A DNA stretch of 35,949 bases from WHSV01 sp050694055. Lineage in GTDB: Bacteria; Actinomycetota; CADDZG01; WHSQ01. How positions within the stretch are numbered: the first letter of the stretch is position 1; each line of letters opens with the position of its first letter. Position numbers and translations under genes: made by a program. Under the pieces are notes generated by a model, which saw only the letters and a list, made by a program, of their open reading frames with translations, did not search any database and was not told the DNA's origin. Below are positions 1-8,405 of the stretch, piece by piece. The stretch lies in assembly GCA_050694055.1 (NCBI GenBank), contig JBOGWX010000121.1, positions 1 through 35,949 on the forward strand, read 5' to 3'.

Positions 1-167
1 AGGCCGCGGTGCGTACGACCGGGCTCCGGCGAGCGCCCACCGTGCCGCAAGCGTCCCAAGCCGGAGCCGCCACGTCTATGTCGAGGATGGCAAGATCAAG
101 CGCGCCGAGGTCACCGGCGTGGTCGCGGCTCTCTTCTCACGCCCGAGTTCGAATAGGTGGGTCAAGG
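1..167. other. Unassigned stretch before the tRNA
   Basis: No gene can be supported here. Short open frames cross the stretch, and one plus-strand frame (about 92-156) reads like ordinary protein (HVYVEDGKIKRAEVTG), so it could be the 3' part of a gene that begins outside the window. That frame has no stop before it runs antisense through the tRNA gene, so I do not call it. The upstream neighbour may equally be a pseudogene remnant or plain spacer. Confidence 0.3.
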
Positions 168-239
168 TGCCCCCGGCAGGATTCGAACCTGCGCACCGCG
201 CTCCGGAGGCGCGTGCTCTATCCCCTGAGCTACGGGGGC
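168..239 (-). tRNA. tRNA-Arg (anticodon CCG)
   Basis: The reverse complement folds into a full cloverleaf. The acceptor stem is GCCCCCG/CGGGGGC, the D arm is GCTC-AGGGGATA-GAGC, the anticodon stem is CGCGC/GCGCG around loop CTCCGGA, the variable loop is 4 nt, and the T arm is GCAGG-TTCGAAT-CCTGC, with discriminator A. The anticodon CCG (plus-strand 204-206) reads the arginine codon CGG, common in a high-GC genome. The bases after the discriminator are CCT, so the CCA tail is not encoded and must be added by the CCA-adding enzyme. The gene points away from the response-regulator and argS genes that follow. Confidence 0.96.
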
Positions 240-250
240 CCAGGCGATTG

Positions 251-256
251 ACTTTA
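251..256 (-). promoter_or_regulatory. Possible -10 box for tRNA-Arg
   Basis: On the minus strand the hexamer TAAAGT fits the TAnnnT -10 pattern and lies 11 bases before the tRNA 5' end, the right distance for a transcript starting a few bases ahead of the mature tRNA. No good -35 hexamer is visible 16-18 bases further upstream, so this rests on position and the -10 alone. Confidence 0.3.
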
Positions 257-343
257 CGGCATCCATATCTCAGCTCTGGTCTGCATTTCGTCCGAACGGG
301 CGGCTGATGAGGCTGGTGCGAAAACGCTAGGCTGCCTCACGTC

Positions 344-712
344 ATGGCCCCCCAACAGATCCTGATCTGTGATGATGACCCCGTCATCCTGCGCCTCCTC
401 CAGGTCAACCTCGAGCTCGAGGGCTACGAGGTCTTGCTTGCTCACGACGGCGAGGAGGCATTCGAGATGGCCTCGCAAGAGGCCCCCAACCTGATCATCC
501 TCGACATCATGATGCCTCGCATGGACGGCTATCAGACGGTGGCGGCGCTGAAGGACAACGAGACAACCGCTTCGATACCGGTCGTGTTCCTTTCCGCCAA
601 GGCACAGCAATCAGACATCGAGCGGGGGATGAAGCACGGGGTGGCGGACTACCTCACGAAACCCTTCGATCCGAGCGAGTTGCTCCAGGTCGTGCAACGC
701 CTCATCGGTTAG
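344..712 (+). CDS. Single-domain response regulator (CheY-like)
   Basis: This 122-residue protein is one receiver (REC) domain with no output domain. The acidic pocket is D11/D12, the phosphoacceptor is D54 in LDIMMPRMDG, and the switch residues S84 (LSAK) and K106 (TKPF) are in place, so it should accept phosphate from a histidine kinase. It probably signals by protein contact, like CheY or Spo0F, or serves as a phosphotransfer step. No histidine kinase is encoded nearby, so it is an orphan. There is no Shine-Dalgarno sequence. A TAGGCT -10-like hexamer at 328-333 would put the transcript start at or just before the ATG, so the mRNA may be leaderless. The partner and output are unknown. Confidence 0.9.
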   Translation: MAPQQILICDDDPVILRLLQVNLELEGYEVLLAHDGEEAFEMASQEAPNLIILDIMMPRMDGYQTVAALKDNETTASIPVVFLSAKAQQSDIERGMKHGVADYLTKPFDPSELLQVVQRLIG

Positions 713-766
713 TCACCGAAGCTCGCGTAACCTTCGACCAGCTCGGCTAGGTGACAATAGGCGGCG

Positions 767-2425
767 ATGATCACCGAGACCCTGGCCGACCTCGTTCGCT
801 CGGCGCTGGAAAAGGCCGCCGATGAGGGCCTCGTATCCCTCGAGGCGATGCCCGAGGTCTCGTTCGAACGCCCCAAGCGCCGAGAGCACGGAGATTGGGC
901 GACCAACGTCGCCCTCGCCGCCGCCAAGGGAGGGGGGAAGCCGCGTGATATCGCGGTGGCCATCGTCGAGCGTCTCCCGGCCAACGAGATCGTGGCGCGG
1001 GTCGAGGTCGCCGGCCCGGGATTTCTCAACTTCCACCTGGCCCCCTCGTGGCTCCACGATGTCGTTCGCCGGGCGGCCGATGAGGAGTCGGACTTCGGTC
1101 GCCATCGGGTGGGTGGGGGCAGAGCCATCAACGTCGAGTACGTGTCTTCGAATCCGACCGGCCCGATCAGCGTCGTGAGTGGGCGGCACGCGGCCGTCGG
1201 CGATGCGGTGTCCCATTTGCTGGAGGCCGTGGGGTACTCGGTGACCCGGGAGTTCTACTGGAACGACATGGGCCGCCAGATAGAGCTCTTCGGCGCGTCG
1301 ATCGCCGCCCGCTATCTGCAGCACTTCGGCGTCGCGGCAGAAGTGAGCGAGGACGGTTATCGCGGCGATTACATCGTCGAGCTCGCGCGCGACATCGCCG
1401 AAGAGGTGGGCGACAAGTACGTCGAGGCCGAGGCCGAGGAACGCAATGAGGCGATGCGTGAGCTTGGCATGAGCCGAATGCTCGAGGCGGCGAGAGCGTC
1501 ACTCGAGCGCTTCGGAACGTCGTTCGACGAATGGACCCTCGAGAGCAGGCTCCATCAATCGGGTGCCGTCGACGCGAGCGTGGAGGCACTGCGCCGCAAC
1601 TCCTGGATCTATGAGCGAGAGGGGGCGCTGTTCTTCAAGTCGAGCGAGCTCGGCGATGACAAGGACAGGGTAGTGGTGCGCTCGAACGGCCAGCCCACCT
1701 ACTTCGCCGCGGACGTCGCCTACGTCAGAGACAAGTTCGAGCGTGGCTTCGACCGACTCATCTATCTGTGGGGAGCGGATCATCATGGTTCGGTGCTTCG
1801 CTTTCTCGCCGTCGTCGAGGCTCTGGGCTTCGAAAGAGAGCGGGTCGAAGTGCCGATCGTGCAGATGGTTTCGTTGTCGCGAGCCGGCGTGGCCGTTCGA
1901 GCCTCGAAGCGAGCGGGCGTCATCGTTGCCCTCGACGAGCTTGTGGACGAGGTTACGGCCGACGCCGCGCGCTATACGTTCTTGACGCGCTCGATCGACG
2001 CTCCGTTGGAGTTCGACATCGAGCTTGCCAAGGAGCAGGCGCCCGAGAACCCGGTCTATTACGTCCAGTACGCGCACGCTCGCATCTGCTCGATCCTGCG
2101 AAAGGCGGGAGAACAAGGTGGTGAGACATCGGTCGCTGATGCTCCCCTCGAGTTGCTGACCCACGCCTCCGAGGACTCGCTGATGCGAAAGCTCGATGCC
2201 TACGAGGAGGTCGTGCTCGAGGCGGCCAACCGCCGAGCCCCGCAGCGGGTGGCGCGCTATATCGAAGAGCTTGCAGCCGTCTTTTCGGGCTTCTATCGTG
2301 ACTGTCAGGTGTTGAGCAACGACGAGCGCCTCACGCACGCGCGCCTCGCGTTGTGTGTTGCGACCAAGTCGGTTATCGCCGACGGGCTCGGCCTGTTGAG
2401 CGTGACTGCGCCGGAGCGAATGTGA
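767..2425 (+). CDS. argS: Arginyl-tRNA synthetase
   Basis: A class Ia aminoacyl-tRNA synthetase of 552 residues, the usual bacterial ArgRS length, which attaches arginine to tRNA-Arg using ATP. The N-terminal Add-1-like domain covers about 1-110, the Rossmann catalytic core about 120-400, and the DALR anticodon-binding domain the C-terminal third, with the family stretch YYVQYAHAR at 431-439. The KMSKS region reads RASKRAG (378-384), close to the RMSKRAG of mycobacterial ArgRS. The HIGH region is odd: after NPTGP (129-133) the expected HVGH is SVVS (135-138), so both histidines are missing. The rest of the core, including the REFYWNDMGRQ stretch, is intact, so I still call it a functional ArgRS. 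The start has no strong Shine-Dalgarno sequence. The stop is one base from the next ATG, suggesting co-transcription. Confidence 0.95.
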   Translation: MITETLADLVRSALEKAADEGLVSLEAMPEVSFERPKRREHGDWATNVALAAAKGGGKPRDIAVAIVERLPANEIVARVEVAGPGFLNFHLAPSWLHDVVRRAADEESDFGRHRVGGGRAINVEYVSSNPTGPISVVSGRHAAVGDAVSHLLEAVGYSVTREFYWNDMGRQIELFGASIAARYLQHFGVAAEVSEDGYRGDYIVELARDIAEEVGDKYVEAEAEERNEAMRELGMSRMLEAARASLERFGTSFDEWTLESRLHQSGAVDASVEALRRNSWIYEREGALFFKSSELGDDKDRVVVRSNGQPTYFAADVAYVRDKFERGFDRLIYLWGADHHGSVLRFLAVVEALGFERERVEVPIVQMVSLSRAGVAVRASKRAGVIVALDELVDEVTADAARYTFLTRSIDAPLEFDIELAKEQAPENPVYYVQYAHARICSILRKAGEQGGETSVADAPLELLTHASEDSLMRKLDAYEEVVLEAANRRAPQRVARYIEELAAVFSGFYRDCQVLSNDERLTHARLALCVATKSVIADGLGLLSVTAPERM

Positions 2426-2426
2426 C

Positions 2427-3293
2427 ATGAGATTCGTTCAGGTCGACGTGTTTGCAGATGCTCCCTACCGTGGGAACCCACTGGCCGTGTTCCCGCATGC
2501 CGGCAATCTTACGAGCGCTCAGATGCAGGCCGTCGCGTTGGAGATGAACCTGTCCGAAACCACCTTCGTGACGTCGCACTCGAGCGACTTCTACGAGGTT
2601 CGGATCTTCACACCCGAGGAGGAGCTGAACTTCGCCGGTCATCCAACCCTCGGCACGGCGTGGGTGCTCCGGAGACTCGGTCTCATCAAGGGTGACGAGA
2701 CGACGCAGCGCTCGCGCGCGGGTGACACGCGCGTGCGGGTTGACGGTGATCGGCTGTGGTTCGCTCGTACGGGATCGAGTGGATCGGACGAGGACGACGC
2801 GCATCTCGATTACTCCTTGCGACTCGCGCGCGGGCTCGGAGTGGACCAGGGCTCGATAGGGCTCGAGGCGAGAGAGCTCGGCCGGTCGGGGCATCTACGT
2901 CCTGCGTTCGCAGATGCCGGCCTCCGCCATCTGATGGTTCCCCTGCGCGATCTCGACGCGCTGAGCCGAGCGCGGCCGAATCCTGCGATGCTGCCGGACG
3001 TAAGGCCCGGGGGCTTCTATTGCTTCACGGCGCTACAGGCCGGTCGTCTTCGGGCTCGTGGGTTCTTTCCGGGGCTGGGAGTGCCCGAGGATCCGGCGAC
3101 GGGCTCCGCGGGCGCGGACCTGGGCCTGTACCTGGCGGACCGCATCGGTCCCATCGACGTCGAGATTGTGCAGGGGGTCGAGATGGGACGGCTGTCTCGA
3201 CTCTTCGTCCGGGCGAAGCCGGGCAAGGTGCAGGTCGGTGGCACCTGCCATCACATCTTCGACGGTGCGCTGATGGAGCTCCCCCCAACGTGA
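2427..3293 (+). CDS. PhzF family isomerase-like protein
   Basis: A 288-residue member of the PhzF family, named for the phenazine isomerase PhzF and built on the diaminopimelate epimerase (DapF) fold of two similar halves. Visible signatures are the N-terminal VDVFADAPYRGNPLAVF, the proposed catalytic glutamate E44 in NLSETTF, the GHPT loop at 71-74, and EDPATGSAG in the second half, where DapF instead has a catalytic cysteine. Family members isomerise or epimerise small metabolites, and the substrate of most is unknown. No other phenazine genes are present, so phenazine synthesis is not implied. It begins one base after argS and overlaps the lysA start in a GTGA, so it is translationally linked to both. 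Its place directly before DAP decarboxylase is suggestive but not proof of a role in lysine synthesis. Confidence 0.87.
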   Translation: MRFVQVDVFADAPYRGNPLAVFPHAGNLTSAQMQAVALEMNLSETTFVTSHSSDFYEVRIFTPEEELNFAGHPTLGTAWVLRRLGLIKGDETTQRSRAGDTRVRVDGDRLWFARTGSSGSDEDDAHLDYSLRLARGLGVDQGSIGLEARELGRSGHLRPAFADAGLRHLMVPLRDLDALSRARPNPAMLPDVRPGGFYCFTALQAGRLRARGFFPGLGVPEDPATGSAGADLGLYLADRIGPIDVEIVQGVEMGRLSRLFVRAKPGKVQVGGTCHHIFDGALMELPPT

Positions 3294-4600
3294 GCTTGGG
3301 GCGGCTGCGCTCGATCCTGCCCGTCACCGCGACGAGGTCTTCGGACGGTCACCTGGTGGTCGGTGGCTGCGACGTGGTGGACCTCGTCGAGCACTACGGG
3401 ACCCCATTGATGATCATGGACCGTACGACCATCGAGTCGAACGCCACCAAGGTCATCTCGGAGGTTGGCGAGGCTGCCCGAGTGCTGTACGCGGGCAAGT
3501 CGTTTCTCTGCGTCGCCATGTGTCAGCTGATCGAATCTCTCGGCATGGGTCTCGACGTCTGTACGGGAGGCGAGCTCGCAACCGCACTGCAGGCAGACTT
3601 TCCAGGCGAGCGCATCATCTTTCACGGCAACAACAAATCCGCCGACGAGCTCGAGGAAGCGCGCGCGGCGGGGGTCGGACGCATCGTCGTGGATTCCTTC
3701 GATGAGATCGATCGCATCATCGACGCGGGCTTGTCGACCAAGCTCTTGGTGCGTGTGACCCCCGGCGTCGAAGCTCAGACGCACCAGTACGTGAGGACCG
3801 GACACGAGGACTCCAAGTTCGGCTTTCCGTTGAGTGAAGGTGTCGCACTCGAGGCGGTGCGCCGGATACTCGAGGTTCCGGACTGCACCTTTGCCGGCCT
3901 CCATGCTCATATCGGATCGCAGATTTTCGACCTCGCAGGTTTCGACCTCGCGATCAAGCGTGTCAGCGATTTCGCCGCACTCATCCTGGACAAGCACGAC
4001 GTCGAGATCGACGAAGTCAACATGGGGGGCGGCTTCGGCATCCAGTACGTGGAGTGGGAGGACCCGCTCCCGCTGGGCGAGGTCGCGAGCGGCATCGTGG
4101 GCAACGTCAAAAAGCAGTTCAAGAAGCGCTCTCTGCGAGCGCCGAACGTCTTTCTCGAGCCGGGCCGAAGCATTGCCGGGCCCTCCGGCCTCACCGTTTA
4201 CACGGTCGGGACGCTCAAGAACTTAGCCGGGGTGAGCACCTTTGCATCCGTAGACGGCGGCATGAGCGACAACGTTCGGCCCGCGCTGTACGGATCGGGC
4301 CACGAGGCGCTGCTCGCCAACCGGGTTGATGCCAAGGACGACGGCCGCATCTCGATCGCGGGGAAACACTGCGAGTCGGGGGACGTGCTGATCCGCGAAG
4401 CCAAACTGCCGGCGAACGTAAGCATCGGAGACCTCGTATGCGTCACTGCAACGGGCGCCTACAACCACTCGATGGCCTCCAATTACAACCGCACGCCCCG
4501 CCCGCCGGTGGTTCTCGTCGCCGACGGCCGCGCGAGCGAGATGGTGAGGCGAGAGACTTTCGAGGATGTAATGCGGCTCGACCTCCCGCTCGAGCACTAG
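3290..4600 (+). CDS. lysA: Diaminopimelate decarboxylase
   Basis: A PLP-dependent fold-III (alanine racemase-like) decarboxylase of 436 residues that converts meso-diaminopimelate to L-lysine and CO2, the last step of lysine synthesis. The PLP lysine is K70 in YAGKS. HAHIGSQ, the glycine loop GGGFGI, EPGRS, CESGD (the catalytic cysteine from the partner subunit) and the C-terminal GAYNHSMASNYN are all recognisable. I chose the GTG at 3290 because it overlaps the upstream stop (GTGA), has a GGAG about 12 bases before it, and gives the normal family length. The frame is open far upstream (to 2756), but that part is out of frame with the PhzF gene and is not coding. The next gene follows with no spacer. 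Confidence 0.96.
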   Translation: MSLGRLRSILPVTATRSSDGHLVVGGCDVVDLVEHYGTPLMIMDRTTIESNATKVISEVGEAARVLYAGKSFLCVAMCQLIESLGMGLDVCTGGELATALQADFPGERIIFHGNNKSADELEEARAAGVGRIVVDSFDEIDRIIDAGLSTKLLVRVTPGVEAQTHQYVRTGHEDSKFGFPLSEGVALEAVRRILEVPDCTFAGLHAHIGSQIFDLAGFDLAIKRVSDFAALILDKHDVEIDEVNMGGGFGIQYVEWEDPLPLGEVASGIVGNVKKQFKKRSLRAPNVFLEPGRSIAGPSGLTVYTVGTLKNLAGVSTFASVDGGMSDNVRPALYGSGHEALLANRVDAKDDGRISIAGKHCESGDVLIREAKLPANVSIGDLVCVTATGAYNHSMASNYNRTPRPPVVLVADGRASEMVRRETFEDVMRLDLPLEH

Positions 4601-5530
4601 GTGGCCGTCCGCCTCGAACGTTTGACCGAGCGCCCCGTTGCGGCCGCGGTCGCAGGCGCGGCGTTCATCGCTACCTCTGCGGTGCTCGTGCGCGCGGCCG
4701 ACGCATCACCCGCGACGGTTGCAGTGTTTCGCTGCCTCTACGCCCTTCCCTTGCTATGGCTGCTCTCGTCCGGTGAGGACCGCCGCTTCGGAGCGCGTCC
4801 CCGACACGACCGAAGGCTTGCTCTCGTCGCAGGACTGTGTCTCGCCCTCGACCTGGTCTTGTGGCACTACGCGATCGATGCGGTCGGGGCTGGGCTTGCC
4901 ACCGTCCTCGGGAACCTCCAGGTACTGGTCGTGGGCGTCGCAGCATGGCTGCTCCTGAAGGAGCGACTGGATCGCAACCTTCTGATCGCACTTCCCGTGG
5001 TCATCGGTGGCGTGGTGTTTATCTCGGGACTCGTGGGATCGGATGCCTACGGTGACGACCCGCTTCTGGGAGTGATCTTCGGTGCTCTGGGCTCGTCCGC
5101 CTACGCCGCCTTTCTGCTCGTCCTGCGGCATGGCTCGTCCGATCTTCGCCGGATCGCCGGGCCGCTGTTCGATGCGACTCTCGCCGCGACCATCGGTTCG
5201 TTGTTGCTCGGCCTCATCGTGGGAGATCTAGATCTCGTTCCGTCCTGGCCGTCGCACGGGTGGTTGCTGCTCTTGGCGATCGCGTCACAGGTCGTCGGCT
5301 GGCTCTTCATCACGATCTCGTTGCCGCGCCTCGCCGCCGCCCTCACCTCGATGCTGCTACTGCTCCAGCCGGTGGGAGCCCTTGCTCTCGGGGCGATCAT
5401 TTACGGTGAGTCGCCTTCAGGACTTCAGATGGCCGGAGTCGTGCTCATCCTTGCGGGTGTCGTCTTCTCCACCAGAGGCCGCAAGGGTCGGACCAAAACC
5501 GCGACCGCGCCCGAGGTTGCATCGGACTAA
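4601..5530 (+). CDS. EamA/DMT-family transporter
   Basis: A 309-residue integral membrane protein with ten predicted helices arranged as two EamA repeats, the layout of the drug/metabolite transporter superfamily. The repeat signature VAAWLLLKERLDRN ends the first half, and a matching ALGAIIYGE stretch ends the second. A short hydrophilic Arg/Lys tail ends the protein. It starts with GTG immediately after the lysA stop, so it is probably co-translated. DMT proteins export amino acids, drugs or metabolites, and the position behind lysA makes an amino-acid or related exporter conceivable, but the substrate cannot be read from the sequence. It ends 11 bases from the convergent glycosylase gene. 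Confidence 0.88.
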   Translation: MAVRLERLTERPVAAAVAGAAFIATSAVLVRAADASPATVAVFRCLYALPLLWLLSSGEDRRFGARPRHDRRLALVAGLCLALDLVLWHYAIDAVGAGLATVLGNLQVLVVGVAAWLLLKERLDRNLLIALPVVIGGVVFISGLVGSDAYGDDPLLGVIFGALGSSAYAAFLLVLRHGSSDLRRIAGPLFDATLAATIGSLLLGLIVGDLDLVPSWPSHGWLLLLAIASQVVGWLFITISLPRLAAALTSMLLLLQPVGALALGAIIYGESPSGLQMAGVVLILAGVVFSTRGRKGRTKTATAPEVASD

Positions 5531-5541
5531 CGCTTGCACCC

Positions 5542-6375
5542 CTAGCGCAGCAGCCTCGACATGCGCCGGTCCGCCAAGACCTTGCCGTCGGTCTGACAGG
5601 CCGGGCAGTAGGTGATCTCGCGCGCGTTGAACGACACTCGTCGCATCTCGGTTCCGCAGCGAGGGCACGGCCCTCCGTGACGGTTGTGGATGGTGAAGCG
5701 ATCGCCCATTTTTGCCGGCAAGCCGCCGCTCCTTGATCGCTCGCGCTCGGTCGCATCGTCGAGCACTTCAACGACCGAGTCGAACAACCTGCGACGTTGC
5801 GGGGCGTCGAGTTTCGAGAGTGCGGCAAAGGGAGACAACCGCGCCGCATGGAGAATGTCATCGGCGAAACCTCGGCCGATCCCCGCCACCATCCTCTGAT
5901 CCCGCAGGAAGGTGTGGAGCTGGCGATTGTCCTCGCCGGTCATCACCAGGCTCTGGAATGCCTTCGTGTTCGGCTCCGGACCGAGGCCCAAAAGTGGTCC
6001 TTCGTCGTCGGACTCGAGGACCCAGCAAGCGGCCTTGCGCTCGGTTCCGTACTCCTTCAAGAGGATGCTCGGTCCTTCGTCCCAGCTGAGTCGCACCACG
6101 GCCCCCTTCGGACGTGTTCGCTTGGGCGGATCCTCGATGTCGATGCGCCCTCCTTGCGAGAGGTGGATTACGATCCTGGCGGCATCGAGATCGAACGAGA
6201 GGTATTTCCCCCGCCGGCCCACACCGTTGAGCTTCCGCCCCGACAGTTCGAAAGGCGAGGGCGCGACCGTTTTCAGAGCGGAGAACTGCAACACGTCAAC
6301 CGTTCGCAGCATGTTGCCTCTCAGCGCGATGGTCATGCGTTCGGCCAGCGCCTGCAGTTCCGGAAGTTCCGGCAT
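5542..6375 (-). CDS. Fpg/Nei family DNA glycosylase
   Basis: A 277-residue base-excision repair enzyme that removes oxidised bases and cuts the abasic site. The N-terminus MPELPEL gives the catalytic P2 and E3, and K57 in RRGKYLSF is the conserved beta-hairpin lysine. The helix-two-turn-helix lies in DQRMVAGIGRGFADDIL. The C-terminal zinc finger is C237-x2-C240-x16-C257-x2-C260. About 14 residues follow the last cysteine pair, a slightly longer tail than classical Fpg. Whether it prefers 8-oxoguanine (Fpg-type) or oxidised pyrimidines (Nei-type) cannot be decided by eye. It is transcribed against the lysA group, probably together with the TetR gene 21 bases upstream. Confidence 0.92.
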   Translation of the reverse strand: MPELPELQALAERMTIALRGNMLRTVDVLQFSALKTVAPSPFELSGRKLNGVGRRGKYLSFDLDAARIVIHLSQGGRIDIEDPPKRTRPKGAVVRLSWDEGPSILLKEYGTERKAACWVLESDDEGPLLGLGPEPNTKAFQSLVMTGEDNRQLHTFLRDQRMVAGIGRGFADDILHAARLSPFAALSKLDAPQRRRLFDSVVEVLDDATERERSRSGGLPAKMGDRFTIHNRHGGPCPRCGTEMRRVSFNAREITYCPACQTDGKVLADRRMSRLLR

Positions 6376-6396
6376 GCGCTGAGTTTAGTGCCCCAC

Positions 6397-6984
6397 CTAA
6401 GACGTGCAGAGCGCGGCGGCGAGTTGCTGATAGCAATACTCGGTCAACTCCGGAAGCTTTCGATCGCCGTTGCTCCGCAGCATGATGGCGACGGTTAGAA
6501 CATTGATGCCCGCTCCCGCAAGAAGGTGACAACCGGTTGCATCGGGATCACCGGGCCTCCGCATCAACTCCTCGGCCAGGGCGAGACTCCAGTTCTGTAC
6601 TTCGATGGCCGCACGCTCGGCAAGCGTGCGTGCAGAGCTTGCGAGTTGCGCCCGCAGTTGAATCTCGTCTCGCTCAACTTCGAGCATCTCTGCGAACGAG
6701 AGCAGCGCCGCACGCAAAGCCGCGCCGTTCGTCTCACTCTCCGGCCGGTCCCGCAGGTACGACCGCAGCGCCTCTAAGTGCCGCGGTGCGTCTTGGAAGA
6801 CGACGTCTTCCTTGGTGTCGAAGTAACGAAAGAAGGTGCGCGGCGACATGCCGGCGAGGTGTGCGATGTCGTTCACCGTCGTGGCGTCGAACCCGTTGCG
6901 CTGAAACAGAGACAGCGCGGCGCTGGTGAGAGCTGTGCGAGCCGCTAACTTCTTGCGTTCCCGAACTCCCAACTCAACGGTCAT
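6397..6984 (-). CDS. TetR-family transcriptional regulator
   Basis: A 195-residue one-component regulator. The N-terminal DNA-binding domain covers about 10-62, with the helix-turn-helix TTVNDIAHLAGMSPRTFFRYF (36-56) followed by the typical DTKEDVVF. The C-terminal helical domain should bind a ligand and dimerise, and its ligand is unknown. It lies 21 bases before the glycosylase gene on the same strand, so the two are probably one transcript, and it is divergent from hom with about 100 bases between. TetR proteins often repress their own and divergent neighbours, but I found no clear palindrome in that gap. Confidence 0.9.
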   Translation of the reverse strand: MTVELGVRERKKLAARTALTSAALSLFQRNGFDATTVNDIAHLAGMSPRTFFRYFDTKEDVVFQDAPRHLEALRSYLRDRPESETNGAALRAALLSFAEMLEVERDEIQLRAQLASSARTLAERAAIEVQNWSLALAEELMRRPGDPDATGCHLLAGAGINVLTVAIMLRSNGDRKLPELTEYCYQQLAAALCTS

Positions 6985-7088
6985 GGATCGAGCTTACGCC
7001 TATCGGTCCTCAGCATCCTTCTTTGGTTGGGACGAGAATCGCTTGATAGCGTGGACTTCCTGCGAAGCTCCGGTGGCAAATCGCACGA

Positions 7089-8405
7089 ATGATGAGGAAT
7101 GGAAGGTACCGGTTGAACGAGGCAATACAGGTCGGATTTCTCGGATGCGGAGTGGTGGGGGGTTCCGCTGCGCGCATCCTCGCGGAACACGCCGGTGCTC
7201 TCCAAGAACGATGCGGAGCACGCATCGAAATAGGGCGCATTGCAGTCCGGAGCCTCGCGAAGGACCGCCCTTCGGCGCTCGCGAATGAATCGTTTACTAC
7301 CGATCCGTTTGAGGTCGTCGCGGATCCTTCGATTCGTATCGTCGTCGAAGCGATGGGCGGCATAGAGCCCGCGCTCGATCTGATTCTCGCTGCGATAAAG
7401 AACGGAAAGCATGTCGTAACCGCGAACAAGGAATTGATGTCGACCATGGGTCGAGATGTCGTCGAGGCCGCCGAGGGCGCGGGCGTAGACGTCTTGTTCG
7501 AGGCTGCGGTCGGGGGTGGCATCCCGATACTCCGGCCCATGAAGGAGTCGCTGGCCGGCGATCGCATTCTTCGGGTAATGGGGATCGTCAACGGGACGAC
7601 CAACTACGTCTTGACTCGAATGTCGGAGCGAGGCGAAGGCTTTGCGGAGGCGCTCGCCGAGGCCGAGGCACTCGGCTACACCGAACTCGATCCCAGTGCC
7701 GATATCGAGGGCTTCGATGCAGCACAAAAGACCGCCATCCTCGCTTCCATCGCCTTCAACGTGCTCGTCGTTGCCGGCGACGTGCAGCGCGAGGGGATAG
7801 CGCGCGTAACGGCAGCCGACATCGCCGCGGCGCACGAACTCGGATACGAGATCAAACTTCTCTCCGTGACCGAGGTTGCGGATGGAGCCATCTCCGCACG
7901 CGTGCATCCCGCGATGATTCCGCGTACGCACCCGCTCGCCAGTGTGAGAGACGTCTTCAATGCCGTCTTTGTCGAGGGAGAAGAGGTGGGGGAGTTGATG
8001 TTCTTTGGTCGCGGCGCGGGTGGTGGCCCCACCGGTTCCGCGATCGTAGGAGATGTCGCCGAGGTGGCCCGGCATATAGTCAGCGGGGGCACATCGATAG
8101 GTTGGACGCATCGAGAACGGGCTCGGATCACTCCGCTGGACAGCATCAGGGTTCGCTACTATGTCGTCCTGTCGGTTCTCGATCAACCTGGTGTGCTGTC
8201 CACCGTCGCCGGAGTCTTCGCTCGTCACGGAGTCTCCATTGCAAGCGTGCGTCAGGAGGGCTCGGGAGAAGGGGCCACGCTTGCCCTCATCACGCACGCG
8301 GGAACCGAGGGTCAGCACAGCATCATCTTCCAGGAGCTGCAGGGACTTGACGTAGTCAAGACGATCGACGCGCGCATCCGCGTCGTGGGCACGCAAGAGC
8401 TGTGA
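7089..8405 (+). CDS. hom: Homoserine dehydrogenase
   Basis: A 438-residue NAD(P)H-dependent reductase converting aspartate semialdehyde to homoserine, the branch-point step to threonine and methionine. The Rossmann motif GFLGCGVVG is at 16-24, VVTANKELMS closes the nucleotide domain, and the catalytic domain carries GGGIPI, NGTTNYVL and the DPSADIEGFDAAQK stretch. A C-terminal ACT domain (about 358-430, RYYVVLSVLDQPGVLS) is the usual site of threonine feedback inhibition. The start is uncertain: ATGs at 7089 and 7092 have no Shine-Dalgarno, while an in-frame TTG at 7113 has GGAAGG 6 bases before it and would give an N-terminus (MNEAIQVGFLG) of typical length. I report the longest form. The stop overlaps the thrC start. 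Confidence 0.95.
   Translation: MMRNGRYRLNEAIQVGFLGCGVVGGSAARILAEHAGALQERCGARIEIGRIAVRSLAKDRPSALANESFTTDPFEVVADPSIRIVVEAMGGIEPALDLILAAIKNGKHVVTANKELMSTMGRDVVEAAEGAGVDVLFEAAVGGGIPILRPMKESLAGDRILRVMGIVNGTTNYVLTRMSERGEGFAEALAEAEALGYTELDPSADIEGFDAAQKTAILASIAFNVLVVAGDVQREGIARVTAADIAAAHELGYEIKLLSVTEVADGAISARVHPAMIPRTHPLASVRDVFNAVFVEGEEVGELMFFGRGAGGGPTGSAIVGDVAEVARHIVSGGTSIGWTHRERARITPLDSIRVRYYVVLSVLDQPGVLSTVAGVFARHGVSIASVRQEGSGEGATLALITHAGTEGQHSIIFQELQGLDVVKTIDARIRVVGTQEL

Noticed and set aside
9..307. Plus-strand open frames over the tRNA-Arg gene
   Set aside because: They run antisense through a perfect tRNA cloverleaf and have no ribosome sites or family features.
2756..3289. N-terminal extension of lysA inside the PhzF gene
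   Set aside because: The frame is open but out of phase with a well-supported PhzF gene, and its Arg/Ser/Gly-rich product is not lysA-like.
2427..3293. Phenazine biosynthesis locus
   Set aside because: Only a PhzF-family member is present; no phzA-G partners, and most PhzF homologues have nothing to do with phenazines.
6985..7088. TetR operator between the regulator and hom
   Set aside because: No convincing palindrome found in the gap.
6981..8396. 471-codon minus-strand open frame opposite hom
   Set aside because: Mirror of the homoserine dehydrogenase codons, without recognisable domains.
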